A stretch of 38,095 bases of DNA from Tychonema sp. LEGE 07203. Its GTDB lineage: Bacteria; Cyanobacteriota; Cyanobacteriia; Cyanobacteriales; Microcoleaceae. The stretch covers positions 1 to 38,095 of the forward strand of contig NZ_JADEXD010000050.1 of NCBI RefSeq assembly GCF_015207285.1, written 5' to 3'. Below the pieces are notes generated by a model. That model did no database searches and was not told where the DNA came from. It saw nothing but the letters and a program-made list of their open reading frames with translations. Positions 1-8,609 of the stretch are shown here, piece after piece (position 1 is the stretch's first letter; each line of letters begins with the position of its first letter). The position numbers and the translations under genes were made by a program.

Positions 1-255
1 AAAGCAGACTCAGGCAACGGCCCTTGTCCGCCGTAGTTAAAATAAGCTTTATTGGCCAAAGCTGGAAATTGTTGCCGGTGATTGTCCTTTGTCATTTTTT
101 CTGGGGAATTATTGATAGCGTTAATATTGAATAACTGATGCTGTGAACTTTCTATCCTGTGACTTTTGTCTCAAGCTAAATAATCAATCCGTGTATCTGT
201 GTCAAAATCCGTGTCGTGCTTTCCTTCTAATTATTCTATGTCTTGCAAACACTAA
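1..255. other. Intergenic segment at window start
   Basis: I see no convincing gene here. Positions 186-228 hold a 43-nt sequence of the 'ccgtgtatctgtgtc' type. It recurs inverted, with 39 of 43 identities, inside the following coding region at 1248-1290. Confidence 0.6.
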
Positions 256-2049
256 ATGTTAATAACTGACAAACTGCTACTTTCCTATCAGCGATGCAAT
301 CTCCGAGCATTTTTAGACACTTGCGGAGACTGGAAACAACTCGATCCGCCAAGCGACTTTTTGCTGAAACTGATCCGCGACAGCGCGACGTACCAGCAGC
401 AGGTATTGGCAGGCGAGACTTACCAACAACCATCATATCCTAAGGGAGATTGGGAAGCTGGAGCTGCTGCTACATTGAGTTTAATGCAGCAAGGAGCCGA
501 TCGCATTTACCGAGGAGTTCTAATCCAGGGCGAATGGGGCAAAACCAACGGTACACCAACTTCTCTGGTAGGAATTGACAGTCAATATTTGTCAGATACG
601 CGGGGACTTCCCCAAACTTCTGTTCATCCTGCATCATCCACCCTGCACTCTTCAAATATTACCCTCGTCAGCCGCCCGCACTTATTAATCAAACAACCCG
701 GACAATCCAAATTTGGCGATTGGAGTTACGTTACTGCGGATATTTGGCTCAGCAAGCGCCCCAAACTAGACTATCAAATTATTGCAGCTTTTCACGCACA
801 AATATTAGCGGCAGTGCAGGGAAAAATTCCCGATTCTGCGTGGCTGATGCTGCGAAAGAAAGGGTTTTGGCAAGTGAATCTCGACCAGCGAACTCCTCAG
901 ATGCTAGAGATATTAGATAACTGCATTCAGATGATAGAAAATCGGGATAAACCAGAAGTGTTCATTTCCCGCCAAAAATGCAATCTTTGCGGTTGGTACA
1001 CTATCTGTCATGCCGAAGCCGAATCTATTAAACATCTTTCGCTATTGCCCGGAGTTACTGCCGGCCGCTATGCTAGACTAAAAAATCTTGAAATTACCGA
1101 TGTAGAAGCTCTCGCTGGTGCTAGTTCCGAACTCCTTGCTGAGTATCCAGAATTCCCTGACAGAGTTGCTTTTGATGTGGTGCGGCAAGCTCAATCTCAC
1201 TTGTTAAATCAACCGCTGTTGCGGGAAGAAGGAAGAAGGAAGAAGGAAGAAGGAAGGCACGACACGGATTTTGATACGGATACAGGGATTAAAAATCGAG
1301 AAGAACGTAGAAGTGAGAATTCAGAAAAACTTAACTCATCTGAAATAGTACCAGATATTGTAGATAATATCTTGAATGAAATCGCAGTTGAAGAAGTAAA
1401 AATTAGAGAAAATAAACCAGCAGCACCAGCAAAGCCTGCGCCAATTCTCCGCAGCAAGCCAATTCCTTATTCTCAATCAATCTTTTTGCCGATCGCCCCA
1501 ATCGAACTATACTTTGATATTGAAGCGGAACCGGAGATGAATTTAGATTACCTCCACGGAGTCTTAGTTGTCGATAGGTACAATAAAACTGAAGAATTCC
1601 ACGGTTTTCTGGCAGAATCAGCAGCAGAGGAAGGTGCAATTTGGGAGGAATTTTTAGAATTAATGTGGGCTTATCCCATTGCTCCGATTTTTCATTTTTG
1701 CGATTACGAAGTCAAGACTTTTAAGCGACTGGCTAAACTTTACCAAACTCCAGCTTATTTGTGGAAACCGGTGTTGAAACGGTTTGTAGATATTCACAAA
1801 CAAGTGACGCAACAAGCGGTTGTGCCGGTGGAAAGTTATGCGCTAAAACCCATCGCCCGCTGGTTGGGTTTTGACTGGCGCGATGCTAAGGCTAATGGGG
1901 CTCAGTGTGTCTGTTGGTACGATGATTGGCTCAAAACTGGCGATCGATCGATCTTGGAGGCGATCGTCCGGTACAATGAGGACGACTGTCGCGCTACTTA
2001 TGTGGTTAAAGATTGGTTGACTAATTTTTTGCTGAATCAGAAACCGTGA
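256..2049 (+). CDS. TM0106-type RecB-like nuclease with C-terminal DEDD exonuclease domain
   Basis: A 597-aa protein with two parts. The N-terminal part resembles the RecB/Cas4-like PD-(D/E)xK group: Cys14 (SYQRCNLRAFLD) and a C-x2-C-x5-C cluster at about residues 242, 245 and 251 fit the split four-cysteine iron-sulfur arrangement of that group. The C-terminal part, from about residue 415, looks like an RNase H-fold exonuclease domain: YFDIEAEPE supplies the first acidic motif and YNEDDCRATYVVKDWL the last. Families of this build are annotated as TM0106-like putative nucleases; substrate and pathway are unknown. The two halves are joined by a low-complexity charged linker (about 318-405) made partly of GAAGAAGGAA repeats and partly of an invaded repeat. 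The expected D-x-K of the N-terminal nuclease reads D-I-W (TADIWLSKRPK), so activity of that half is uncertain. The start ATG has no strong ribosome site but puts Cys14 in its usual place. Confidence 0.82.
   Translation: MLITDKLLLSYQRCNLRAFLDTCGDWKQLDPPSDFLLKLIRDSATYQQQVLAGETYQQPSYPKGDWEAGAAATLSLMQQGADRIYRGVLIQGEWGKTNGTPTSLVGIDSQYLSDTRGLPQTSVHPASSTLHSSNITLVSRPHLLIKQPGQSKFGDWSYVTADIWLSKRPKLDYQIIAAFHAQILAAVQGKIPDSAWLMLRKKGFWQVNLDQRTPQMLEILDNCIQMIENRDKPEVFISRQKCNLCGWYTICHAEAESIKHLSLLPGVTAGRYARLKNLEITDVEALAGASSELLAEYPEFPDRVAFDVVRQAQSHLLNQPLLREEGRRKKEEGRHDTDFDTDTGIKNREERRSENSEKLNSSEIVPDIVDNILNEIAVEEVKIRENKPAAPAKPAPILRSKPIPYSQSIFLPIAPIELYFDIEAEPEMNLDYLHGVLVVDRYNKTEEFHGFLAESAAEEGAIWEEFLELMWAYPIAPIFHFCDYEVKTFKRLAKLYQTPAYLWKPVLKRFVDIHKQVTQQAVVPVESYALKPIARWLGFDWRDAKANGAQCVCWYDDWLKTGDRSILEAIVRYNEDDCRATYVVKDWLTNFLLNQKP
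1248..1290 (+). repeat. Intragenic copy of an upstream repeat
   Basis: This 43-nt stretch is the reverse complement of 186-228 with four mismatches. It encodes part of the acidic/basic linker (around residues 331-345, HDTDFDTDTG) between the two nuclease domains. A purine-rich GAAGAAGGAA tract directly precedes it. Confidence 0.75.
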
Positions 2050-2067
2050 TTTTATGATTGAACGAAC

Positions 2068-2112
2068 CGCGTTGGCGTAGCCTGCGCGAAGCGCTTAGGC
2101 GCTCATAGCGCG
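2068..2112. repeat. Cyanobacterial GC-rich palindromic repeat
   Basis: A GC-rich unit beginning GCGTTGGCGTAGCC with nested inverted pieces (GCGCGAAGCGC, AGGCGC/GCGC). It shares the GTTGGCGTAGCC core with 23923-23958. It fills the 90-bp gap between the nuclease gene and the next gene. Confidence 0.6.
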
Positions 2113-2139
2113 AATTTAGAAAGAGAAGAAGATAGTAAG

Positions 2140-3267
2140 ATGCGAAAGTCAGCAAAAATAATTATATTTATTTCCTGTTTTTTGATGGCAGCAATTGTGG
2201 CAATTTTGATAAGTTTGTCAGTCGAATCTTTCGCCCTTACCAAAATAGATTTTATCGGCAGAGCAATATTTCCTACTGGTTCTCCGTTTCAGGGTACAGA
2301 AATTGGCGGACTTTCGGGGATAACTTACGATGCCGAAAAACAAGTTTATTATGCCATTTCCGATGACCGCAGCAGCAAGGCTCCGGCTCGCTTTTATTCT
2401 CTCAAAATAAACTTGAAATCGGGTAAATTGGAAAAAGAAAATATTGAATTTACTGGTGTCACTACTTTACTCGACGAAAACGGTAAAAGTTTTCCAGAGT
2501 TAAGTTTAGATCCAGAAGGGATAACTTTTACTGGCAATAGCGTGTTTGTTTCTTCGGAGGGAGATGTCGATCGCCAAATCGATCCTTTCATCAAGGAGTT
2601 TTCCCTCGACGGTAAACTGCTCAAAACGCTGCCAATTCCCGATCTATTTTTGCCCGATGACAAAGGCACTAAAGGCATCCGCAACAATCGATCGTTTGAA
2701 AGTTTGACTTTAACGCCCGATCGCCAATATCTATTCACCGCCACCGAAAACGCTATGGTACAGGATGGCGATGTACCTTCTCTGGAAAAAGGCAGCCCGT
2801 GCCGGATTCTGCGCTACGATGCGTTAAGCGGCAATCCAGATGCCTCCTTTGCCTACATCACCGAAGCGCTACCCGCCGGTGCAAATCCTGTGGGAAAATT
2901 CACTACCAACGGTTTAGCGGATTTGTTGGCGATCGACGACAAGCGCTTGCTGAGTTTAGAGCGTGCTGTCTCCCTGGAAACCGGCGTTACTGTTAGGCTA
3001 TTTGAGGTTTCTTTGGAAAAGGCCGATCGCATAGAAGGAATAGAAAGCCTCAAAAGCAGTCTGGGCGAGGTTTCTCCCGCTCAAAAACGGCTGTTGCTGG
3101 ATTTGGAAACCCTAAAAATTCCCCTAGACAACATTGAGGGGTTGACATTCGGCCCCGAGTTAGCCGATGGTAGCAGAGGTCTGATTTTGGTCGGCGACAA
3201 CAACTTCAGTCCCCTGCAAGAGACTCAGATTTTGGGCTTCCAAATAAAATTTCAAAAAACCTCTTGA
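2140..3267 (+). CDS. Esterase-like activity of phytase family protein, exported
   Basis: A 375-aa protein with an N-terminal signal sequence or membrane anchor: basic MRKSAK, then a hydrophobic run to about residue 32. The body matches the 'esterase-like activity of phytase' family (phytase-like beta-propeller). Cues are [24 protein letters not shown] near residue 55, LDPEGITF near 123, a mid-protein [20 protein letters not shown], and the terminal IEGLTFGPE followed by LILVGDNNF. Members are predicted to sit outside the plasma membrane; their true substrate is not established. The gene stands alone, 90 bp after the nuclease gene and in the same direction. Its TGA stop lies inside the TTGACA -35 box of the following tRNA-Asp gene. 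Family identity is fairly firm; function is not. Confidence 0.85.
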   Translation: MRKSAKIIIFISCFLMAAIVAILISLSVESFALTKIDFIGRAIFPTGSPFQGTEIGGLSGITYDAEKQVYYAISDDRSSKAPARFYSLKINLKSGKLEKENIEFTGVTTLLDENGKSFPELSLDPEGITFTGNSVFVSSEGDVDRQIDPFIKEFSLDGKLLKTLPIPDLFLPDDKGTKGIRNNRSFESLTLTPDRQYLFTATENAMVQDGDVPSLEKGSPCRILRYDALSGNPDASFAYITEALPAGANPVGKFTTNGLADLLAIDDKRLLSLERAVSLETGVTVRLFEVSLEKADRIEGIESLKSSLGEVSPAQKRLLLDLETLKIPLDNIEGLTFGPELADGSRGLILVGDNNFSPLQETQILGFQIKFQKTS

Positions 3268-3292
3268 CAAAAGGTGAGGCGATCGGCATAAT
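3264..3292 (+). promoter_or_regulatory. Sigma70-type promoter for tRNA-Asp
   Basis: TTGACA at 3264-3269 and CATAAT at 3287-3292 are separated by 17 bp. Transcription should start near 3299, about 25 nt before the tRNA. The -35 box overlaps the stop codon of the upstream gene. Confidence 0.7.
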
Positions 3293-3323
3293 AGAGATTG
3301 TGCCAGAAAAAACGGCAAAACGA

Positions 3324-3397
3324 GGGACAGTAGTTCAATTGGTTAGAGCACCGCCCTGTCACGGCGGAAGTTGCGGGTTCGAGCCCCGTCTGTCCCG
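3324..3397 (+). tRNA. tRNA-Asp (anticodon GUC)
   Basis: The 74-nt cloverleaf is complete. The acceptor arm GGGACAG pairs with CTGTCCC, followed by discriminator G. The D arm contains AGTTCAATTGGTTAGAGC. The anticodon stem CCGCC/GGCGG encloses loop CTGTCAC with GTC at 3358-3360. The T arm is GCGGGTTCGAGCCCCGT. The CCA end is not encoded. Confidence 0.97.
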
Positions 3398-3474
3398 TTC
3401 TCTCGTAAATCGAAAGTCATCAATCAAAAAGTTAAGCTTTTGATTAAGTCTGTTTTTGTGTGCAAACTTACCTC

Positions 3475-3539
3475 AGAAACTCGGTTTCTTCCCATGTTTC
3501 TCGTTACTAAACGCAAAATTTCGTAGAAACCCGGTTTCT
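3475..3539. repeat. Two copies of the AGAAACCCGGTTTCT palindrome
   Basis: Copies lie at 3475-3489 (one mismatch, AGAAACTCGGTTTCT) and 3525-3539 (exact). They belong to a dispersed family also seen near 10954, 22882, 22931, 28461-28660, 29585 and 29634. Confidence 0.8.
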
Positions 3540-3641
3540 CGCCCCTACGATCGCCTCTAGTTTCTATGTAGCAATAATTTTCAGAGTTTGGGTATAAAAT
3601 CTCCAATCTAAAATCTAAAATTGTCTGGGGAGTGAGAAAAT

Positions 3642-4303
3642 ATGCTCGTTACGCCCATTAAGCCGTCACCGGAAACAATTACACAACGGATAGTATTATC
3701 TAATATCAGTTGGCAGACTTACGAAAGCTTATTAGCAGAAGCGGGAGACAAGAGATCCTCGCGATTTTCTTATTCTCAAGGAGTCTTAGAAATTATCATG
3801 CCATCAGACTTGCATGAAACTGTTAACTGTTTGTTGAAACAGTTTGTGACTACTTTAAGTGACGAATTAAAATTGAAACGTAAGGGATTTGGTTCTACGA
3901 CTCTCAATCGTGAAGATTTAAAACAAGGTGCCCCGATTCGTGTTTTTATATCCAAAATGTCGATCGCATTCGCGGCAGAAGAATTAACTTATCAACCGAT
4001 CCGCCACCAGATTTAATCATTGAAGTAGATCTCACCAGTCCATCTACTAATCGGTTTGTTATCTACAAAAGCCTTGGAGTTCCTGAAATATGGAGATATC
4101 TCGGAGAGACTGTACAATTTGTTCAACTTCAGAATGGAGAATATGTAATCTGTGAATACAGTAATACTTTTCCGATTGTTTCTGCGGAGATAATTAATCA
4201 ATTTTTGCAGATGGCCCAGACGGAGGATGATATGACGATAATTGATGCTTTGCGAGTATGGGTGAGAGAGAAATTGCGATCGCCCTCCGCAACAGAACAA
4301 TGA
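3642..4303 (+). pseudogene. Uma2 family endonuclease (DUF820), frameshifted
   Basis: The reading frame opens at 3642 after a good ribosome site (GGGGAG) and reads as a typical Uma2 N-terminus (ISWQTYESLLAE..., FSYSQGVLEIIMPSDLHE). Near 3937, at GCCCCGATTCG, one base is missing relative to the family. The frame then runs into a stop at 4016, while the correct continuation lies in another frame: DSCFYIQNVDRI, then PPPDLIIEVDLTS and VPEIWRY, ending at 4301-4303. The PD-(D/E)xK core residues all lie after the shift, so the first-frame product would be inactive. Uma2 genes occur in many copies in filamentous cyanobacteria and often decay. A sequencing error in the C run is the alternative. No partner gene is next to it. 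Confidence 0.85.
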
Positions 4304-4400
4304 TACTTAAACTCTAGCCCCTCGCTCTTCTTAAAACCATCTGCGTTAATCTGTGTTTATCCGTCTTAAATCTGCGGTTTCCCAATCAAATATTTCGGAC

Positions 4401-4610
4401 TCACAGATACGAGTTCAGAAAAGGTCGGGCGATCTGATATGTCAAAACCAGGGCGATCGGCACTAGGATCGGAATAGCAACTAGCAATCCCCATTTGCCC
4501 AACCTAATTTTTTGACCGTCCGATTTGAACAGGACAATCACAGCGATAATTCCCATGACTACCCAGAGGCCGCCGAAGCCCATGAAAACTGTATATCCTG
4601 CATCTTGCAT
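4401..4610 (-). CDS. Small two-helix membrane protein, hypothetical
   Basis: A 69-aa protein with two hydrophobic segments (about residues 8-28 and 43-61) joined by a short basic loop (KSDGQKIRLGKWG). I do not recognise a family. Support for a real gene comes from the ATG start, an AAAGG stretch about 18 nt upstream, and a clean membrane topology. It lies between the Uma2 pseudogene and the DCC oxidoreductase gene and runs in the same direction as the latter. Confidence 0.6.
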   Translation of the reverse strand: MQDAGYTVFMGFGGLWVVMGIIAVIVLFKSDGQKIRLGKWGLLVAIPILVPIALVLTYQIARPFLNSYL

Positions 4611-4713
4611 TGTTATTGTTTTTGACCTTTAATCGTAGTCCATCTTTAATGTTAGTTGCAGTCTGTTTCTGATGACATCTTCTGATCGGTCGATCGCACT
4701 TACCAAATATGAC

Positions 4714-5196
4714 TCATTTCGAGTTTGGTTGGCAGCGGCCTTCAACATCGCACTCGATCCGTGCAGTTCGATCGCTCATAATACTTGCTAAATCCTGCCT
4801 TCCCGTCAACCTCAGCCGCCAATCTGCCCAAATTCCGTACAGCCAATTAGCGATCGCCCCAATCACCGGCAACTTAGTAACAGCATAAATCCATCCCATT
4901 CCCAAAATCTCATAAATACGGCGAAAAACCTCCACATTTTTAACCGTCGTACCGTCGGGTAACACCGCGTGAATCCGCCCCATCGCCGTTTCGTAGTCAA
5001 CTCCGCCGTGGGCTTCCGGGTTGTAGCCATCCTCCGCGATATCCACAAACGACACCAAACCTCGCCCCGCATCCCGTTTCTTCAAAAAATTAACCTCCCG
5101 CACGCACAGCGGGCATTCACCGTCGTACAGCAACTCGATTTGCCAACAGGGCTTAACCTCAACAGATTCGGAAAACTCGGTTTTAGCAGCAGACAT
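4714..5196 (-). CDS. DCC family thiol-disulfide oxidoreductase (DUF393)
   Basis: A 160-aa protein from the ATG at 5196. The defining D-x-x-C-x-x-C motif appears as LLYDGECPLCVREV, followed by FLKKRD and a conserved FVDIAEDGYNPEAHG stretch. Later parts also match the family: MGRIHAVLPDG, then VFRRIYEILGMGW and a C-terminal WADWRLRLTGR. Members are predicted thioredoxin-fold redox proteins whose partners are largely unknown. An extension to a TTG at 5232 is possible but less likely. The gene is divergent from gltX, with about 330 bp between them. Confidence 0.9.
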   Translation of the reverse strand: MSAAKTEFSESVEVKPCWQIELLYDGECPLCVREVNFLKKRDAGRGLVSFVDIAEDGYNPEAHGGVDYETAMGRIHAVLPDGTTVKNVEVFRRIYEILGMGWIYAVTKLPVIGAIANWLYGIWADWRLRLTGRQDLASIMSDRTARIECDVEGRCQPNSK

Positions 5197-5530
5197 AGGG
5201 AAATATCTTTTAATGTGGTCGATCGCACCCAAACATTTTACAAGAATTCTTAATACTCAACAGGCGCGCATTGGTTAGCCCCAGGGCAGTTATTTGCGCG
5301 GTAAAAAATAGTCCCAAAGATGAATTCAGTCTTGGCCGCCCGCAATGCTAAGATCATCAAGATGCCCTTTGCCCGATCGCCCGACAGTCGAATATCAAAC
5401 AATTCCAAGCCAAGCATCTCCCAAGCACAACTGTTAATTACGCAACAAAATATAATAAAATTTTAAAGTATCAAACATCCGCGATTCCCCCAACCAGCAA
5501 ATCAACCCCAATCTAAAAGCAAAAATATAC
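5197..5530. other. Intergenic region between DCC gene and gltX
   Basis: A divergent promoter region with no gene. A TATAAT at 5451-5456 could be the -10 box for gltX (start 5531), but I see no convincing -35 at the right distance. HIP1-like CGATCG cores are present near 5380. Confidence 0.45.
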
Positions 5531-7753
5531 ATGAATGTCAGAGTCCGTCTAGCCCCCAGTCCCACAGGAAACCTACACATCGGTACCGCCAGAACCGCCG
5601 TATTTAACTGGCTGTTTGCCCGCAACCAAGGCGGCCAATTCATCCTGCGGGTAGAAGACACAGATGTCGAACGCTCTAAAAGCGAATACACCGATAACAT
5701 CCTCGAAGGACTCACGTGGCTGGGGATGAACTGGGACGAAGGCCCGAGTTTTCAGTCCGAACGTCTGGAAATATACCGCCAAGCAGTCCAAACCCTTCTA
5801 GACAATGGACTCGCCTACCGCTGCTACACCACGTCGGAAGAACTCGACGAAATGCGGGAAACACAAAAAGCCAACAAACAAGCCCCCCGCTACGACAACC
5901 GCCACCGCAACTTGACAAGCAAAGAGCGCGCAGCTTTTGAAGGCGAAGGGCGACAAGCTGTGATTCGGTTTATCATTGAGGACGATCGCACAATTTCTTG
6001 GAACGACATGGTGCGAGACACCGTAACCTGGAAAGGTAGCGACCTCGGCGGCGACATGGTAATTGCCAGAGCATCCAGCGGCGGTGTCATCGGCCAACCA
6101 CTCTACAACCTCGCCGTAGTTGTCGATGACATCGACATGGCCATCACCCACGTCATCCGCGGCGAAGATCACATCGGCAATACTCCCAAACAAATATTGC
6201 TCTACGAAGCTTTGGGCGCGACAATCCCAGAATTTGGCCACACGCCGCTGATTTTAAACTCCCAAGGGCAAAAGCTTTCTAAACGCGACGGCGTAACCTC
6301 GATTTCTGACTTCAAAGATATGGGCTACCTCCCCGAAGCCTTAGTCAATTACATGACTTTGCTCGGTTGGACTCCGCCGGATTCAACGCAGGAAATATTT
6401 ACACTGTCGGAAGCAGCAGAATTATTTACATTCTATCGAGTCAACAAAGCCGGTGCAAAATTTGACTGGGACAAACTCAACTGGCTCAACAGTCAATATC
6501 TCCACAAAATGCCAGTACCGCAATTGACAGATTTGCTGATACCTTATTGGCAGAAAGCCGGTTACGAGTTTGACTCCGAGGCAGACCGCCCCTGGCTCGA
6601 ACAAATAGCTGCTTTAATCGGCCCTAGTCTCGTTCGCTTAACCGATGCTGTCGGTATGTGCAATTTGTTCTTCTCTCCCACTGTGGAATACGAAGAAGAA
6701 GCACTCGCACAGTTGCAGCAACCAGGTGCTGCACAAGCCTTACAAGCAGTTCTAGAAGTTCTGGAAAGTCATTCCACCCTGCAGTCAGCCGAAGCTCAGA
6801 AAATCACTAAAAAGCTCAGTAAAGAGAAAAATCTTAACAAAGGGCTAATTATGCGATCGCTCAGAGCAGCTCTGACAGGTGCCATGCACGGCCCCGACCT
6901 GATAGAATCTTGGGTAATCCTTCACCAGCGGGGGACGGCTAAAACCCGCTTGCAAGAGGCTATTAGCAACTTGAATGTGCCGCTTGTTGGTGTCGCGGCC
7001 CAAACTCCTGCCCCAGAACAACAAAACGCGGAAACTGCAACCGAAACTTCTGTCGCACAACACCCAGCAGCGGAAGTTTCACCAGCCGAAATATCAACTT
7101 CAGCACCAGAGGTTTCAGCAGTCGAAATACCGACTTCAGAAACAGTGGCGGCGGAAGTTACAGCAGTCGAAATACCGACTTCAGAAACAGGCGAAGTGTC
7201 GGCTCTCGAACCAACCGACGGGGAGGTTGCAGCAGTCGAAATACCGGCTCTTGAAACAGTCGCAGCAGCAGTTGAAATACCTGCCGCCAACCAGCAAAAA
7301 ACTATTGCGAGTGGAGAAATGACTTCATCAAACGAACCAGAAAAAACAGTTATCATCACCGAAATTCCTGCTGAAAATGAAGCAGACAGTTCGAGCGGTA
7401 CCACACAAGTCATAATTACCGAAGAACCGCCAAGTCAGGCCCAGCAGATCAAAGAACAAATTATCTCAATTTTGTCGGAGTTTCCCGCTTACATCGGCAG
7501 CTTTTACGAGCAGTACAAAAGTCCCCTGACAGTTGTCGGTGTAATTTTAGCCTCGATTGTTTCTTTGAAAGTGCTTTTGGGCGTAGTAGACGAACTCAAC
7601 GACATCCCCCTGCTAGCACCCACATTTGAGCTAATTGGTATCGGATACACCGCGTGGTTTGTCTACCGCTATTTGTTGCGCTCTTCCAACCGCCAACAAT
7701 TAGGTCAAGAAATTCAAGCTTTGAAAGAACAAATTCTCGGCAAAAAGTCCTAA
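5531..7753 (+). CDS. gltX: Glutamyl-tRNA synthetase with C-terminal CAAD membrane domain
   Basis: The 740-aa product charges tRNA-Glu with glutamate, feeding both translation and the C5 route to chlorophyll, heme and cobamides. Residues 1 to about 480 are a normal bacterial class I GluRS: the HIGH motif is in [14 protein letters not shown] and the KMSKS motif in LSKRDG. The rest is an appended region. An acidic, Pro/Ala/Glu-rich linker (about 495-635) contains repeated [12 protein letters not shown] units. It is followed by a CAAD domain (about 640-740) with two hydrophobic segments ([19 protein letters not shown] and [21 protein letters not shown]) and a terminal amphipathic [14 protein letters not shown] helix. 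CAAD domains are known on some cyanobacterial aminoacyl-tRNA synthetases and anchor them to thylakoid membranes. The gene is monocistronic, with a terminator 30 bp downstream. Confidence 0.95.
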   Translation: MNVRVRLAPSPTGNLHIGTARTAVFNWLFARNQGGQFILRVEDTDVERSKSEYTDNILEGLTWLGMNWDEGPSFQSERLEIYRQAVQTLLDNGLAYRCYTTSEELDEMRETQKANKQAPRYDNRHRNLTSKERAAFEGEGRQAVIRFIIEDDRTISWNDMVRDTVTWKGSDLGGDMVIARASSGGVIGQPLYNLAVVVDDIDMAITHVIRGEDHIGNTPKQILLYEALGATIPEFGHTPLILNSQGQKLSKRDGVTSISDFKDMGYLPEALVNYMTLLGWTPPDSTQEIFTLSEAAELFTFYRVNKAGAKFDWDKLNWLNSQYLHKMPVPQLTDLLIPYWQKAGYEFDSEADRPWLEQIAALIGPSLVRLTDAVGMCNLFFSPTVEYEEEALAQLQQPGAAQALQAVLEVLESHSTLQSAEAQKITKKLSKEKNLNKGLIMRSLRAALTGAMHGPDLIESWVILHQRGTAKTRLQEAISNLNVPLVGVAAQTPAPEQQNAETATETSVAQHPAAEVSPAEISTSAPEVSAVEIPTSETVAAEVTAVEIPTSETGEVSALEPTDGEVAAVEIPALETVAAAVEIPAANQQKTIASGEMTSSNEPEKTVIITEIPAENEADSSSGTTQVIITEEPPSQAQQIKEQIISILSEFPAYIGSFYEQYKSPLTVVGVILASIVSLKVLLGVVDELNDIPLLAPTFELIGIGYTAWFVYRYLLRSSNRQQLGQEIQALKEQILGKKS

Positions 7754-7781
7754 ATTTTTGCTGTAATTTATTGATTTTGTG

Positions 7782-7826
7782 CCCGACGTTGACAACTTTA
7801 AATAAGTTGTTAGTGTCGGGTTTTTT
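7782..7826 (+). terminator. Rho-independent terminator of gltX
   Basis: CCCGAC ... ACAACTT pairs with AAGTTGT ... GTCGGG around a short TAAAT loop, with a 4-nt internal bulge. Six T residues follow at 7821-7826. It lies 29 bp after the gltX stop. Confidence 0.85.
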
Positions 7827-7873
7827 AATGATTAACAATCTGGAAGAAGGAACAAAGTTCGGCAACGGATTAT

Positions 7874-8251
7874 TTAACCCACATTCCGCAGTTCTGGCTT
7901 TGATGACTAAGGATTTTCATACATTCACTGTAGGAAAAATATCTGTGCCTACCTTTTCTAATTTTTTGGGGTGACAAAGAGAGGTCTACGAGATAGACTG
8001 TATTCTCCTGGTACGTACATTGAACTTCCATCTAAATGAATGCTGTTCGTTTTTACTTGGAATTTATGGGCGGCTTTTATGGCGATTGCTGTGAAGAGTT
8101 TTGTGGTTCCTACTTGATAATATTTGTCGAGGGCTCTTCCTCGTCTATCGTCGTTTAGATGTTCTGGTAGTATTCCCTTTCCGATTAGATGTGATGTTGC
8201 TTGGACTACAAAAAATTCCTCGAATATGTATAATGGCGCGCTTAAAAATCC
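7874..8251 (-). mobile_element. Remnant of an IS1634-type element
   Basis: One terminus, TTAACCCACATTCCGCA, is at 7874-7890 and resembles the ends of the MITE at 29375-29550. The segment next to it carries a transposase fragment on the minus strand. The other end is cut off exactly where the IS1-family element starts. Much of the transposase (both its N-terminal start and its catalytic part) is missing, so the element is dead. Confidence 0.6.
7958..8249 (-). pseudogene. IS1634 family transposase fragment (DUF4277 region)
   Basis: Minus-strand translation gives a recognisable piece of the N-terminal third of IS1634-like transposases: HLIGKGILPEHLNDDRRGRA, then TTKLFTAIAIKAAHKFQV and SIHLDGSSMYVPGEYSLS. 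The homology stops after this, and a TAG at 7958-7960 ends the frame seven codons into unrelated sequence (FVTPKN). There is no start codon, because the upstream part is replaced by the IS1-family element at 8252. Confidence 0.8.
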
Positions 8252-8609
8252 GGCGTTGCTGAGTTATAGTATGAACAGGAGGAATAATTTATGCAATGCA
8301 AGCGAATGTAAATCAACCCATATCCGTAAAAACGGCAAAAAAAAGGAAAACAAAACCACATTTGTGTCGAATGTGGTCGTCAATTCATTAATGAGTATGC
8401 ACCCCAGCGAGGCTATAGCGAGAGCATCAAACGTGACTGCCTAAAAATGTACGTCAATGGTATGGGGTTACGAGGGATAGAACGAGTTAAAGGAGTTCAT
8501 CATACCACCGTAATGAATTGGGTAAAACAAGTCGGCAAACTGTTACCAGATGTTTATGACCCTGAAGTCATTCCAGAAGTTGGTGAACTCGATGAATTAC
8601 AAACTTATG

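Noticed and set aside
6922..7413. 163-codon frame antisense to gltX
   Set aside because: A shadow of the repetitive linker of GluRS.
8124..8444. 106-codon frame at the left end of the IS1 element
   Set aside because: It joins the IS1634 remnant, read in the wrong direction, to a frameshifted IS1 N-terminus; not a gene.
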